A stretch of 64,000 nt of DNA from Vagococcus humatus (lineage in GTDB: Bacteria; Bacillota; Bacilli; Lactobacillales; Vagococcaceae): the NCBI RefSeq assembly GCF_003950325.1, contig NZ_PXZH01000004.1:1-64000 (forward strand), in the 5' to 3' direction. The notes beneath the pieces were generated by a model. It had not been told where the DNA came from. It did no database searches and saw only the letters and a list, made by a program, of their open reading frames with translations. A program made the position numbers and the translations under genes. Shown here piece after piece: positions 9,821-19,434 of the stretch (the first letter of the stretch is position 1; each line of letters begins with the position of its first letter).

Positions 9821-10307
9821 ACATATGTTCCTCCTGATAGCTCTCTAAGTCTTCTGGTTTAATCGACTCAATAATTTTATCTGTAAATAATTTTCCTTCT
9901 AAATGTTCTATTTCGTGTTGGAAAGCTCTAGCTAAGTAGTCTGTTGCAGTCACTTCGTATTCCTCTCCTTCTCGGTCAAAGTAACGAACCGTTACTTCTG
10001 AGGCACGTTCTACTGTTCCGTAGACTTCAGGAAAACTCAAGCAACCTTCCACATCAATGCTGCTGCCTGATTGACTAATAATTTCAGGATTAATTAGTTC
10101 AAACAAACCACTTTCTTCATCTATTTCAATCACAGCTACTCTTAAATTTTTACCAATTTGAGGAGCAGCTAAACCAATACCATCATGGGCAATCATAGTC
10201 TCTCTCATATCATCTAACAAGGTAATGAGTTCATCTGTGATCATGGTCACTTCTTGTGTTTTAGTTTCTAACAATTTATTTGGGTAGATAACAACTGGAT
10301 ATTTCAT
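9813..10307 (-). CDS. def: Peptide deformylase
   Basis: A metalloenzyme that removes the N-formyl group from nascent proteins. All three signature motifs are present: GIGLAAPQ (residues 43-50), EGCLS (87-91, metal-binding Cys) and HEIEH (131-135, two metal His and the catalytic Glu). At 164 residues and with the EGCLS and HEIEH forms it resembles the shorter type 1 enzymes; a second, type 2 deformylase, common in Firmicutes, may lie elsewhere. It follows priA by 12 bases and overlaps fmt. Confidence 0.97.
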   Translation of the reverse strand: MKYPVVIYPNKLLETKTQEVTMITDELITLLDDMRETMIAHDGIGLAAPQIGKNLRVAVIEIDEESGLFELINPEIISQSGSSIDVEGCLSFPEVYGTVERASEVTVRYFDREGEEYEVTATDYLARAFQHEIEHLEGKLFTDKIIESIKPEDLESYQEEHMYD

Positions 10308-10319
10308 ATTTTTCCTCTC

Positions 10320-12749
10320 TTAAATAAAGCTATTTGGCTCAATATCGATAGTTATTTTAAGACCTTGCCGGTAATCTTTTTGGCTAGTCTCAAGAATAGT
10401 CCGAAGAGCATTTGCTAGCTCTGGTTCCTGTTTATATTTGATTACTAATTGATAATAATAACGATTTTTAATACGTAAAATAGCTTTAGGAGTTGGTCCT
10501 AAAACAATTGCTTGGGGAGTTAACTGTTGTTTTAAATAACGAACTAACTCAAAAGATTTTCTGGCAGCGACTTCTTCTTGTTCATGACTAGCTACAATTT
10601 GAACTGTAAAAAAATAAGGAGGATAGTTACCTAAATGCCTCATCTGCATCTCATGTCTATAAAAAAGTTCATAGTCCTGATTTTTAGCGTACTCAATCGC
10701 ATAGTGAGTCGGATTAAAGGTCTGAATAATCACTTCCCCAGGCTTATCCCCTCTTCCTGCTCGTCCGCTAACTTGGGTTAATAGTTGAAAAGTTTTTTCA
10801 CTAGCACGAAAGTCAGGTAAATTAAGTGCCGTATCTGCATTCAAAACTCCTACTAAAGTCACATTAGGAAAATCCAATCCTTTAGCAATCATTTGAGTCC
10901 CTAATAAAATATCTGCCTTTCTTTCCCCAAATTTTTTCAACAAACGCTCATGAGCCCCTTTTCTCCTAGTAGTATCCACATCCATCCTTAAAATACTAGC
11001 AGTAGGAAATAGCTGTTGTAATTCTTCCTCTACCTTTTGAGTACCTGTACCGTAATATCTGATTTTATGACTTTGACAAATCGGACACTCTTTAGGAATG
11101 TTCTCTTCATGCCCACAATAATGACATTTCATTTTCAAGTTATCCATATGAAGGGTTAGTGAAATATCACAATTAGGACATGGTAAAACATAGCCACAAT
11201 CTCGGCACATCACAAATGAAGAGTAACCTCTTCGGTTAAGCATTAAAACCACTTGTTCTTTTCGGTCTAAACGATGTTGGACTTTTTCTAATAACGTTTC
11301 TGAAAAACTTTGCATCGACCCTTTAGTGATTTCCTCTCGCATATCCACCACATTAACACTAGGTAAAGTAGCTTTAGTATTAGCTCGCTTAGTTAAAGGT
11401 AACAACTGATACACTTGTTTGTGGGCTCTAGCTCTAGATTCTAAAGAGGGAGTGGCACTTCCTAACACCACTGGACACTGATGATACTTCCCTCGCCAAA
11501 TAGCTATGTTTCTTGCATGATAACGAGGAGTGTCTTCTTGTTTATAGCTCGTTTCATGTTCTTCATCTAAAATAATTAAGCCTATATTTTCTAAAGGAGC
11601 AAAAATAGCGGATCTAGCTCCTACTACTACTTGGGCTTCTTTCTTCTCAATTTTACGCCATTCATCGTATTTTTCTCCCTCAGATAAAGCACTGTGGAGA
11701 ACTGCTACTTGATTGCCAAATCGACTTTTAAAACGGTGGACAGTTTGTGGGGTTAAAGCAATCTCTGGTACTAACATAATAGCTGTCTTCCCTAGTTTAA
11801 GCGCCTCTGCAATTCCCTGCAAATACACTTCTGTTTTACCACTACCCGTTACCCCTTGAAGTAAGAAAGTTTTATGTTGCTGTTGGTGAATGTGAGTGGT
11901 AATAGCTTGACAGGCTGCTTGTTGTTCATCATTTAGTACAAGAGGCTGACTTGGCTTAAAGGTGTGATAAGCATAAGGATCTCGTTTCACTTCCACTTCC
12001 ACAAGTTCTAACCAACCATTTTCCTCACCTTTTTGAATAACTCCGCGGCTAACTTGATATTTTTTATTAGCGTCCACTAAGGTACAAACCTTATCTTCTA
12101 ACTGTTGTAAAAGTGCTAAGAGTTTTCTTTGCTTATGAGCAGTTTTTCTCAAATCTTCTTTAGCCTCTTCAGCTTGTTCAAAAGAAAGTAGCGAGCGGAA
12201 CCCTTGAACCATTTTTTTCTTATTCCGAGCTTTTACTTCGTATCTAACTTCTAACTTATTCTCTCGTTTTAATTTTTTTAACTCTCCCACTCTCTCAGAT
12301 GAAACAGCTTCTTGGAAAGGAATTTCATCTAAACAGTGAAAGACCTGCTCGTAAATATCTTCAGGTATCTCATCAACTATTACCAACCATTTTTCATAGT
12401 CAGCTCGCATCACTCTAGGGAGCATCGTTTGTAAACAAGTAATCTTAAAAGAAAACGTTGTTTGTTTCATCATCTCAGCTAAATCAAGTAATTCTCCGTT
12501 TAATACAGGAGATAAATCCATGACTTCACTGATTGTTTTTAATTGCCCTAAAGCAGTTAATTCTTCTTCAGTTTTTTCAAGCACTTGTAAAACAAATCCT
12601 TGCACTTTTCGGTTACCACCTCCAAAAGGCACAACTACTCTCATCCCAGTTTGAACTGTTTCTGCTAAAGATAAGGGAATTAAGTAAGTAAAAGGGGTAT
12701 CTGTTTGCATTGTCGGAACATCTACAATTACTTGGGCTATTTTAGTCAT
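10320..12749 (-). CDS. priA: Primosomal replication restart helicase PriA
   Basis: A 3'-5' superfamily 2 helicase that reloads the replicative helicase at collapsed forks. Of about 809 residues, the N-terminal third is the DNA-binding domain. The helicase core has GVTGSGKTEVY (Walker A), LDEEH (Walker B) and GSATPS. A zinc-binding insert carries eight cysteines in four CxxC pairs (CRDC, CPNC, CHYC, CPIC). QVSGRAGRG near the end is helicase motif VI. The ATG at 12749 is preferred over the in-frame GTG at 12758, because AAAGGAAG sits eight bases before the ATG and too close to the GTG. It heads the priA-def-fmt-rsmB-stp-pknB operon, after a terminator. Confidence 0.96.
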   Translation of the reverse strand: MTKIAQVIVDVPTMQTDTPFTYLIPLSLAETVQTGMRVVVPFGGGNRKVQGFVLQVLEKTEEELTALGQLKTISEVMDLSPVLNGELLDLAEMMKQTTFSFKITCLQTMLPRVMRADYEKWLVIVDEIPEDIYEQVFHCLDEIPFQEAVSSERVGELKKLKRENKLEVRYEVKARNKKKMVQGFRSLLSFEQAEEAKEDLRKTAHKQRKLLALLQQLEDKVCTLVDANKKYQVSRGVIQKGEENGWLELVEVEVKRDPYAYHTFKPSQPLVLNDEQQAACQAITTHIHQQQHKTFLLQGVTGSGKTEVYLQGIAEALKLGKTAIMLVPEIALTPQTVHRFKSRFGNQVAVLHSALSEGEKYDEWRKIEKKEAQVVVGARSAIFAPLENIGLIILDEEHETSYKQEDTPRYHARNIAIWRGKYHQCPVVLGSATPSLESRARAHKQVYQLLPLTKRANTKATLPSVNVVDMREEITKGSMQSFSETLLEKVQHRLDRKEQVVLMLNRRGYSSFVMCRDCGYVLPCPNCDISLTLHMDNLKMKCHYCGHEENIPKECPICQSHKIRYYGTGTQKVEEELQQLFPTASILRMDVDTTRRKGAHERLLKKFGERKADILLGTQMIAKGLDFPNVTLVGVLNADTALNLPDFRASEKTFQLLTQVSGRAGRGDKPGEVIIQTFNPTHYAIEYAKNQDYELFYRHEMQMRHLGNYPPYFFTVQIVASHEQEEVAARKSFELVRYLKQQLTPQAIVLGPTPKAILRIKNRYYYQLVIKYKQEPELANALRTILETSQKDYRQGLKITIDIEPNSFI

Positions 12750-12834
12750 GTTACTCACTTCCTTTATGACTTACCGCTTATTTTACTAAATTTTTATCTG
12801 TTTGTCTTAGCTTATTCATTAAATTTCTTACAGT

Positions 12835-12867
12835 AAAAAACAGAACAAGCAGTCACTTGTTCTGTTT
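12835..12867 (-). terminator. Terminator after rpoZ
   Basis: On the minus strand AACAGAACAAG / CTTGTTCTGTT with a TGACTG loop is followed by a T run. It separates gmk-rpoZ from the priA operon. Confidence 0.85.
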
Positions 12868-12886
12868 AGTGAATATAAAATTCTTA

Positions 12887-13186
12887 TTAATGGTTGCGAC
12901 GAATTTTTTCTTCTAAAGCCGCTTTTTCTTGTTCTTGCATCATTTGTTGTTCTTTTTTACGTTGCTCAATCATCGCACGTTTTAATTCAGGATTTGGATC
13001 AATAATGATATCTCCTGAGTCAATTTCTTCTAGGGCTTGTCCTACTGGTTTAACAGATTCAAACTCATCTAACATAGGGGTAGCACCTGCTTCTAATTCG
13101 TGGGCACGTTTACTAGATAAAATCACTAATGAATATTTTGAATCCACTTTTTCAAGTAAGGAATCAATGGAAGGTTTTAACATCAT
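12887..13186 (-). CDS. rpoZ: DNA-directed RNA polymerase subunit omega
   Basis: Small RNA polymerase subunit that stabilises the beta' subunit. The 99-residue product shows [20 protein letters not shown], typical of the omega N-terminus, and the conserved SSKRAHEL segment. The last third is a charged, Gln-rich helix (about residues 70-99), a common extension in Lactobacillales. AAGGAG lies ten bases upstream of the first of two adjacent ATG codons. It follows gmk by four bases, the standard gmk-rpoZ pair, and is closed by a terminator. Confidence 0.96.
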   Translation of the reverse strand: MMLKPSIDSLLEKVDSKYSLVILSSKRAHELEAGATPMLDEFESVKPVGQALEEIDSGDIIIDPNPELKRAMIEQRKKEQQMMQEQEKAALEEKIRRNH

Positions 13187-13190
13187 AATA

Positions 13191-13829
<639 letters not shown>

Positions 13830-13883
13830 TCATTCCTTATAGTTTATTCTATATTATCTATTTGTTCAAGGAAATTTGCAAGT

Positions 13884-14768
13884 TTATTCCACATTTTGTA
13901 CTTGTTCACGTATTTTCTCAAGGATTGTTTTCATTTGAACCACACGATCTTTAATTTGCATATTAGTTGATTTAGATCCTGTTGTATTAACTTCTCGGTT
14001 CATTTCTTGAATCACAAAATCTAACTCTCGGCCAACTGGGGTTTTAGCTTGAAGTAATTCTTGCATTTTTTCTATATGAATTGTTAACCTATCTAACTCT
14101 TCATGGATATCTCCTTTTTCAATTAAAAGAGCCACTTCTGTTAAAAGACGAGTTTGATCCACTGCATCTCCGACTAACTCGGCTAACTTTAATGCCAGTC
14201 TTTCTCCGTAATCTTCTTCGATTTCATCAGAGAGCCGGCTGACCTCAGCTACACAGCCTTCAAACTCCGCTAGATAGCTAACTAAAACTGATTGGATGCT
14301 ATCACCCTCTATTTGTCTAGAGTGCTCTAGATGAACTAAGGCGGCATTTAAAGCCTGTAACAAACTATCCTTCATGGTTTCATCATTTTTCTCAAGTTCT
14401 TTAATTTCAAAAAAGTCAGGATGATTCACTAAACCTGTCATCATTTCTTTAACTGGCAATGTAGCCTGTTGATATCTTTCCTGATTGGCTGTATCTAATT
14501 GTGTTAATAATTGATCTAATAAATGCCACTGAATCGTTAATTGACTATTTTTTTCTCCTTCATTATGAACTCGAATATGACATTCAACTCGGCCTCGGCC
14601 TAGTTGTTTTTTCAGTTCATTTCTAAGTAGCAGCTCATACTCTTGATATTCTCTAGGCATTCTAAATTGCACATCTAAAAAACGATTATTTACCGTTTTT
14701 AGCTCTAATTCGATGTGATAATCATCGGTACTGATCAAACTTTTTCCAAATCCTGTCATGCTTTTCAT
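13884..14768 (-). CDS. YicC/YloC family endoribonuclease
   Basis: Member of the YicC/YloC family, for which endoribonuclease activity has been reported. The family hallmark MKSMTGFGKS opens the protein when the ATG at 14768 is used; an in-frame GTG at 14783 would add five residues. The rest shows VNNRFLDVQFRMPREY and, near the C-terminus, GRELDFVIQEMNREVNTTGSKS, the conserved end of the family. The predicted structure is mostly helical in the middle. It precedes gmk by 78 bases. Confidence 0.93.
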   Translation of the reverse strand: MKSMTGFGKSLISTDDYHIELELKTVNNRFLDVQFRMPREYQEYELLLRNELKKQLGRGRVECHIRVHNEGEKNSQLTIQWHLLDQLLTQLDTANQERYQQATLPVKEMMTGLVNHPDFFEIKELEKNDETMKDSLLQALNAALVHLEHSRQIEGDSIQSVLVSYLAEFEGCVAEVSRLSDEIEEDYGERLALKLAELVGDAVDQTRLLTEVALLIEKGDIHEELDRLTIHIEKMQELLQAKTPVGRELDFVIQEMNREVNTTGSKSTNMQIKDRVVQMKTILEKIREQVQNVE

Positions 14769-14787
14769 TAGATTTTCATCCACCTAT

Positions 14788-15006
14788 CTACATATCTTGC
14801 AATATTTTTTTCAATTCAGAAAATTCTTCATTAGAAAGGGTAATGCCTTTTCCCATTTTTTCATGGTTAGGTGCCCAATCCCTTAAATCAAATTTAGGAG
14901 CTCGTTCATTCCAACTAACTAAATTCAATTCTTTCCGCCATCCTTTATTATTTTCTGATAAAACAGCAATTTCTTCAATGATTTCATAGCTAAATGCTTG
15001 TGCCAT
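14788..15006 (-). CDS. ydbC: PC4/YdbC-type single-stranded DNA-binding protein
   Basis: A 72-residue protein resembling YdbC, a bacterial homologue of the transcription cofactor PC4 that binds single-stranded DNA. Supporting features are the KGWRKELNLVSWN strand, the DLRDWAPNHEKMGKGITLS segment and a C-terminal amphipathic helix. The ATG at 15006 is chosen because AGGAGG lies six bases before it; the upstream in-frame ATG overlaps that site. It is 19 bases before yicC. A role in DNA repair or transcription is inference from the fold. Confidence 0.85.
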   Translation of the reverse strand: MAQAFSYEIIEEIAVLSENNKGWRKELNLVSWNERAPKFDLRDWAPNHEKMGKGITLSNEEFSELKKILQDM

Positions 15007-15181
15007 TTGAATCCTCCTTCTCATTTTAACTAAGTATGTCCATCCTTAAATAGCTTTTTCTCCCTGTTCTAAAAAACACCCTTTATCATTCAGCTTTTAT
15101 TTTATAAATAAGGAGATTTATGATAAAAATTTAACCTGTTTTTTACTTTTAATAAAATAACTAAAAAAGACTTTATTAATA

Positions 15182-15210
15182 ATTATATCATATCAATTTA
15201 AGTCACTAAA
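15182..15210 (-). promoter_or_regulatory. Candidate promoter of ydbC
   Basis: On the minus strand TTTAGT (15205-15210) and a perfect TATAAT (15182-15187) are 17 bases apart. This implies a leader of about 170 bases before ydbC. The -35 element is weak. Confidence 0.45.
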
Positions 15211-15253
15211 TAATTTAAAACAGAATGTACACAACACAAACAACTAACCAAGA

Positions 15254-15265
15254 GAACACATGTTC
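15254..15265. promoter_or_regulatory. Possible LexA/DinR box
   Basis: A perfect GAAC-ACAT-GTTC palindrome matches the core of the Firmicutes SOS operator (GAAC-N4-GTTC). It does not overlap either promoter I can see: about 45 bases upstream of the -35 for ydbC and about 140 bases from the plus-strand promoter. That weakens the case. Confidence 0.3.
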
Positions 15266-15401
15266 CCTTAGCTGTCTCCACAACTTTATCTAAGCTTCCA
15301 TCAATCAAGTTCTATTATTTAATAATAACCGATTACTCCTTTAGCCTAGCAAACACCTCATAAAAGGACTGTTTTTTACACAGAATGAAAATCAGCAATA
15401 T

Positions 15402-15431
15402 TTGACTTTTTCTTCCTTCACTCTGTATAAT
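15402..15431 (+). promoter_or_regulatory. Promoter of the unknown gene at 15466
   Basis: TTGACT (15402-15407) and TATAAT (15426-15431) are 18 bases apart. A near-perfect inverted repeat, ACAGAATGAA (15380-15389) and TTCACTCTGT (15417-15426), brackets the -35 and touches the -10, so a repressor could bind there. Confidence 0.65.
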
Positions 15432-15465
15432 GTTACTAACAAAACTTCCTGGAGGTGATTGAGAT

Positions 15466-15834
15466 ATGGATAGTGAGAAGAAAAAAAATAGCATGAAAAC
15501 ATTCTCTCAAAGGTTAACGGATTCTTCCCAAAAATTTTTGTCTTCTTTCTTTAATGATGAGCTAAAAATTCAACAAGAAAAACAAAAAATATTGGAACAA
15601 GTTCGCTTAGCTATGTCTCAAAATCGCTTTGTTGTGTTGCAAATTCAAGAAGAAATCGATGGTACTATGTCTTTTGAAACCGTCTCTGGCAAACTACGTC
15701 AAAATAACTTCAACCAAAATATGGTGCTCTTGACCTTAGATAAAACCAATGAAATTAAAATGATTCCCATGGATCACATAAAAAAGATTAGCTTTATTCA
15801 AACAAAAGATTCTAAACGAATTCTTGCAGAATAA
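15466..15834 (+). CDS. Uncharacterised protein, 122 residues
   Basis: I do not recognise a characterised family. The gene is well supported by a strong promoter, GGAGG ahead of the ATG, and a terminator after the stop. The product is soluble: residues 1-50 are basic, Ser/Lys-rich and helical, and residues 50-115 look like a small beta barrel. The run from DGTMSFETVSGKL to IKMIPMDHIKKISFI resembles YolD-like or Sm-like domains, where a short loop binds a partner. That resemblance is only suggestive. It stands alone, divergent from ydbC and convergent with acpS. Confidence 0.8.
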   Translation: MDSEKKKNSMKTFSQRLTDSSQKFLSSFFNDELKIQQEKQKILEQVRLAMSQNRFVVLQIQEEIDGTMSFETVSGKLRQNNFNQNMVLLTLDKTNEIKMIPMDHIKKISFIQTKDSKRILAE

Positions 15835-15838
15835 TTCC

Positions 15839-15871
15839 AAAAGTCCTTACTAGCCTGTAAGGACTTTTTTT
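15839..15871. terminator. Bidirectional terminator
   Basis: A 12-pair hairpin (AAAAGTCCTTAC / GTAAGGACTTTT, loop TAGCCT) with A and T tracts lies between the converging unknown gene and acpS. Confidence 0.85.
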
Positions 15872-16229
15872 AATCCTTTTTTTCCAAAATAATTTGAGCT
15901 ACTGCTATTTCTTTTGTGTGGGTAATACTTACAAAAACAGAACCTGTAAAAGGACTTTGAGTAACCACAGGAGCTCCTTTAGCATTAGTTAACACTTCAA
16001 TATCTTGAAAGCTTACTTCTCTACCAATCCCAGTACCATAAGCCTTAGAAAACGCTTCTTTACAAGCAAAACGACCGGCTATAAACTCGATTTGTCTTTG
16101 TCCTTTGCGGGAATTAAAGACTTGCCACTCTTGTGGGGTAAGAATTCGCTTAATAAAGTTAGGTTTAGTAGCCACAATCTCTGCCATTCTAGGCATCTCT
16201 ACTACATCTAGACCAATCCCTACAATCAT
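15870..16229 (-). CDS. acpS: Holo-[acyl-carrier-protein] synthase
   Basis: Transfers 4'-phosphopantetheine from CoA to acyl carrier protein, activating fatty-acid synthesis. The 119-residue length is standard. GIGLDVVEM (residues 4-12) supplies a metal-binding Asp, and GRFACKEAFSKAYGTG (52-67) the conserved Lys-Glu pair. In enterococci acpS is usually next to alr; alanine racemase is absent here and the neighbour is the plus-strand unknown gene. It lies downstream of cshA, separated by a terminator. Confidence 0.96.
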   Translation of the reverse strand: MIVGIGLDVVEMPRMAEIVATKPNFIKRILTPQEWQVFNSRKGQRQIEFIAGRFACKEAFSKAYGTGIGREVSFQDIEVLTNAKGAPVVTQSPFTGSVFVSITHTKEIAVAQIILEKKD

Positions 16230-16277
16230 AGAGGTTCCTCTTTTCTTTAAAATCTTCCCCTATTATAACAAAAAAAT

Positions 16278-16305
16278 AAAAAAAAGCCGAAAGCGGCTTT
16301 TTTTT
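16278..16305 (-). terminator. Terminator after cshA
   Basis: AAAGCCG / CGGCTTT stem with an A tract on one side and eight T on the other, overlapping the last bases of cshA. Confidence 0.8.
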
Positions 16306-17839
16306 ATTTTTTCTTAGTGCGAATAACGAAATCACGCTTGTTGTTTTTGTTGCCTGATTTGTTACTACTGTTACTATTATTTTTATTATTTTTACGGTCT
16401 TTACTGTAATTATCCCGTTTGTTTTTACGATCACGAGAATAATTACTGTTGTTATCACGTCGACGATTAGAACCACGACGTTTACCGCCACCTTTTCGAT
16501 TATCTTTAGAATGTCGATTTGGTAAAGGACGTTCTGGAGTAATCTTAACAGGTACTTCTGTAGCATCATCTTTTGTCACTGTTTTCAACAACAAAGCAGC
16601 TAATTCAGCAGGTGTATATGTTTCTAATAAACGATCTGCTGTTTTTTGGTAACGTTCCAAGTGATTTTCATCAACTAACTGAGCAATTTCTTCTACTGCT
16701 GCATCTAATTGACCTTGGAAAGCTTCTGTTGGAGTTGGTGGACGTAAAGGTGACATTTGTTTTTTCGTTAAATTCTCAATAACGTGTAAATAACCCATTT
16801 CATTTGGAGTCACAAAAGTAATAGACATTCCTTCTTTTCCTGCACGACCAGTTCGGCCAATACGGTGAACATAGCTTTCAGGATCTTGAGGAATATCAAA
16901 GTTATAAACATGTGTTACCCCAGAAATATCTAATCCCCGAGCAGCCACATCTGTAGCAACTAGAATATCTAATTCGCCATTTTTAAAAGCTTTTAATACC
17001 CGCAAACGACGTTGTTGAGTCAAATCACCATGAATACCTGCTGCACGGTAGCCTCTCATCTCTAAACCTCGAGCTAATTCATCTACCCGGCGTTTAGTTC
17101 GACCAAAGACAATCGTTAATTCTGGTGCTTGTACATCAAATAAACGAGTCATAGTATCAAATTTTTCATATTCTTTACAACGTACATAGTATTGATCAAT
17201 CAAATTAGCAGTCATCTCTTTTGCTTTAATCGCAACGTGATGAGGGTCTTTCATAAATTTAACCCCAATTTGTTTGATACTTTTTGGCATAGTTGCTGAG
17301 AATAATAAAGTCTGACGTTCTGTTGGTACTTTTTCGATAATACGTTCAATATCTTCTAAAAAGCCCATGTTAAGCATTTCGTCTGCTTCATCTAGAACTA
17401 ATGTTTGAACAGTTCCTAATTTTAAAGTATGGCGGTTAATATGGTCTAATAAACGACCAGGTGTTCCTACCACGATATGGGGACGATCTTTTAATGAGCG
17501 AATTTGTCGACCAATATCAGCTCCGCCATAAACAGCCTGTACACGTACACGTTTGTCTTTACCTAAACGGTATAATTCTTCTTGTGTTTGAATGGCTAAT
17601 TCACGTGTAGGGGCAATCACTAACCCTTGCAACACAGGTTCTGTGGCATCAATTTTTTGGAGCATTGGAAGACCAAAAGCGGCTGTCTTACCCGTTCCAG
17701 TTTGTGCTTGACCAATTACATCTTTTCCTTCTAAAGCTAGCGGAATTGTCTCCGCCTGAATCGGTGTTGCTTCCTCAAACCCTGAACGTTTAACTGCTTT
17801 AAGCAATGCCGATTCTAATCCTAATTCATTAAATTTCAA
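16304..17839 (-). CDS. cshA: DEAD-box RNA helicase CshA
   Basis: An ATP-dependent RNA helicase tied to RNA decay and cold adaptation in Firmicutes. The 511-residue product carries the full motif set: the Q motif [22 protein letters not shown] (motif I), [18 protein letters not shown] (motif II), FSATMP (motif III), [10 protein letters not shown] and HRIGRTGR (motif VI). From about residue 430 the tail is an unstructured Arg/Lys/Asn/Ser-rich stretch, likely binding RNA, which produces a spurious overlapping frame on the same strand. AGGAGGACAAC precedes the ATG. Located between murF and acpS as in enterococci. Confidence 0.96.
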   Translation of the reverse strand: MKFNELGLESALLKAVKRSGFEEATPIQAETIPLALEGKDVIGQAQTGTGKTAAFGLPMLQKIDATEPVLQGLVIAPTRELAIQTQEELYRLGKDKRVRVQAVYGGADIGRQIRSLKDRPHIVVGTPGRLLDHINRHTLKLGTVQTLVLDEADEMLNMGFLEDIERIIEKVPTERQTLLFSATMPKSIKQIGVKFMKDPHHVAIKAKEMTANLIDQYYVRCKEYEKFDTMTRLFDVQAPELTIVFGRTKRRVDELARGLEMRGYRAAGIHGDLTQQRRLRVLKAFKNGELDILVATDVAARGLDISGVTHVYNFDIPQDPESYVHRIGRTGRAGKEGMSITFVTPNEMGYLHVIENLTKKQMSPLRPPTPTEAFQGQLDAAVEEIAQLVDENHLERYQKTADRLLETYTPAELAALLLKTVTKDDATEVPVKITPERPLPNRHSKDNRKGGGKRRGSNRRRDNNSNYSRDRKNKRDNYSKDRKNNKNNSNSSNKSGNKNNKRDFVIRTKKK

Positions 17840-17959
17840 ATGTTGTCCTCCTAGTAATTTCTACTAAATGTTTCTACTTATCTAATAGAATATCATTCTA
17901 TGCATATATCTCTGCATCTTTCATAGATTAACACATGCTGGCTAGATATACAAATAATA

Positions 17960-19342
17960 TTAGTCCTTTTCAGAAAGTTTTCTTACAATTTCTGCCAAAT
18001 TCATACTATTGCTTCCCTTTAATAAAACTAAATCATTTGATTGAATGGTTTGATTTAACTGTTCTAGTAATTCTTCTTTTTCAGTTAAAGAATAGTGATA
18101 GAGAGCTTGTTCAGCGAAATCTTCTTGCAGTTGATTATAAACTTCTTTCATCCATTCTCCGTATAAAAAGATAACATCATAATTTTCTGGTAATAAATGT
18201 TCACCCACTTGAAGATGAAGTTCCTGTGAATGCTCTCCTAACTCTCCCATATCTGCTAAAACAGCAATTCTTCTGCCGCCTTTAGGTAAAGTTAATTTTG
18301 CAAATGTATCTAACACTAAACTCATAGCTGTTGGGTTAGCGTTATAAACATCACTTAGTAACTGAGCCCCGTTTTTCGCTTCAACCCATTCAGAACGGTT
18401 TTGAGTCAAGATTAATTGAGATAATCCTTGTTGAATGGCTGGTGTTGGCACCTGACATAATTCTCCTACCTTAATAGCAATCAATGCATTTTTTACATTG
18501 TAACTTCCTAATACAGGAATGTGATACATGACATCTTGGACTTTAAATTCTGTAGATGTCGCTGCTTCTTTGGTCAAAGTAGCAGAAATAGTTGCCTCAC
18601 GTTGATCCAAACCAAATGTTTCTATTCTTTGAGGCAGTCCATCATATAAAGGAGGAAGAAGTGGTTCATCGACTGGGACAATTAAAGCCCCATCTGGATT
18701 TAAGCCATCCACAATTTCCATTTTAGCTTCAGCAATTCCTTGTCTTGAACCTAAATATTCAATATGAGATTCTCCGACTAACGTAATAGCTGCTATATCC
18801 GGCAAGCCCATTTTAGATAGTTCAGTAATTTCATCTTTATGATTCATACCCATTTCTAGCACCAACATTTGAGTCTGTTCAGGCATATGTAAAATAGTAT
18901 AAGGTAACCCAATATCATTGTTATAATTTCCTTGAGTTTTATAAGTTAAATAAGTCGTACTTAAAACTGAAGCCACCATATCTTTAGTGGTTGTTTTTCC
19001 GTTACTTCCTGTAATAGCAATCACTGTTGGATTGATTTTTGCTCGGTAGTAACTAGCTAACTTTTGCATAGCTTCTAAAGGATTAGGAACAAGCAACACT
19101 AACCAATCTTCTGCCAATTTTTCATCAAAGAACTCAGGTCGGCAAAGAGTCGCAACGGCTCCTGACTCTTTTGCTTGTGTTAAAAATTCATGTCCATCAC
19201 GATTGCCTTCTAAAGGAACAAATAGTTCACCTGATGCGACTTTACGAGAATCAAACTCAACTCCTGTAATTTCTGTTACTTGGCTAGTTCCTTTAAGCGT
19301 TCCACCTGTCACTTTCACAACTTCTTGAATCCTTAGCTTCAT
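17960..19342 (-). CDS. murF: UDP-N-acetylmuramoyl-tripeptide--D-alanyl-D-alanine ligase
   Basis: Adds D-Ala-D-Ala to the UDP-MurNAc tripeptide, the last cytoplasmic step of the peptidoglycan stem. The 460-residue Mur ligase has the N-terminal substrate domain, the ATP loop TGSNGKTTTK (residues 111-120), the central-domain EMGMNH and GESHIEYLGS, and a C-terminal Rossmann domain with VLADMGELGEHS. It follows ddl, which makes its D-Ala-D-Ala substrate, but a hairpin at 19364-19392 lies between them, so the two may be only partly co-transcribed. Confidence 0.97.
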   Translation of the reverse strand: MKLRIQEVVKVTGGTLKGTSQVTEITGVEFDSRKVASGELFVPLEGNRDGHEFLTQAKESGAVATLCRPEFFDEKLAEDWLVLLVPNPLEAMQKLASYYRAKINPTVIAITGSNGKTTTKDMVASVLSTTYLTYKTQGNYNNDIGLPYTILHMPEQTQMLVLEMGMNHKDEITELSKMGLPDIAAITLVGESHIEYLGSRQGIAEAKMEIVDGLNPDGALIVPVDEPLLPPLYDGLPQRIETFGLDQREATISATLTKEAATSTEFKVQDVMYHIPVLGSYNVKNALIAIKVGELCQVPTPAIQQGLSQLILTQNRSEWVEAKNGAQLLSDVYNANPTAMSLVLDTFAKLTLPKGGRRIAVLADMGELGEHSQELHLQVGEHLLPENYDVIFLYGEWMKEVYNQLQEDFAEQALYHYSLTEKEELLEQLNQTIQSNDLVLLKGSNSMNLAEIVRKLSEKD

Positions 19343-19363
19343 CTAAACTCACCCTTCTATATG

Positions 19364-19392
19364 AATAAAAGCTGAACATATTGTTCAGCTAA
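19364..19392 (-). terminator. Hairpin between ddl and murF
   Basis: AGCTGAACA / TGTTCAGCT stem followed on the minus strand by a short T-rich run. It may terminate or attenuate ddl transcription before murF. Confidence 0.65.
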
Positions 19393-19434
19393 TTAATATT
19401 TTTTTCATTTCAAGTACTGGTAACTTTATCTAGT

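Larger units (their letters stand above)
15007..15465. other. 459-base gene-free stretch between divergent ydbC and an unknown gene
   Basis: AT-rich and without a convincing gene. It holds a minus-strand promoter candidate for ydbC (15182-15210), a plus-strand promoter for the gene at 15466 (15402-15431), and a perfect GAAC-N4-GTTC palindrome (15254-15265). A 36-codon TTG-initiated minus-strand frame across the palindrome encodes a hydrophobic, cysteine-rich peptide but has no ribosome binding site, so I do not call it a gene. Confidence 0.6.

Noticed and set aside
15144-15300. 36-codon hydrophobic minus-strand peptide in the gap upstream of ydbC
   Set aside because: TTG start without a ribosome binding site; cannot be told from chance in AT-rich DNA.
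16189-16569. Minus-strand frame of 126 codons at the end of cshA
   Set aside because: It is an out-of-frame reading of the Arg/Asn/Lys-rich cshA tail and the acpS start, with a repetitive Val/Ile composition and no ribosome site.
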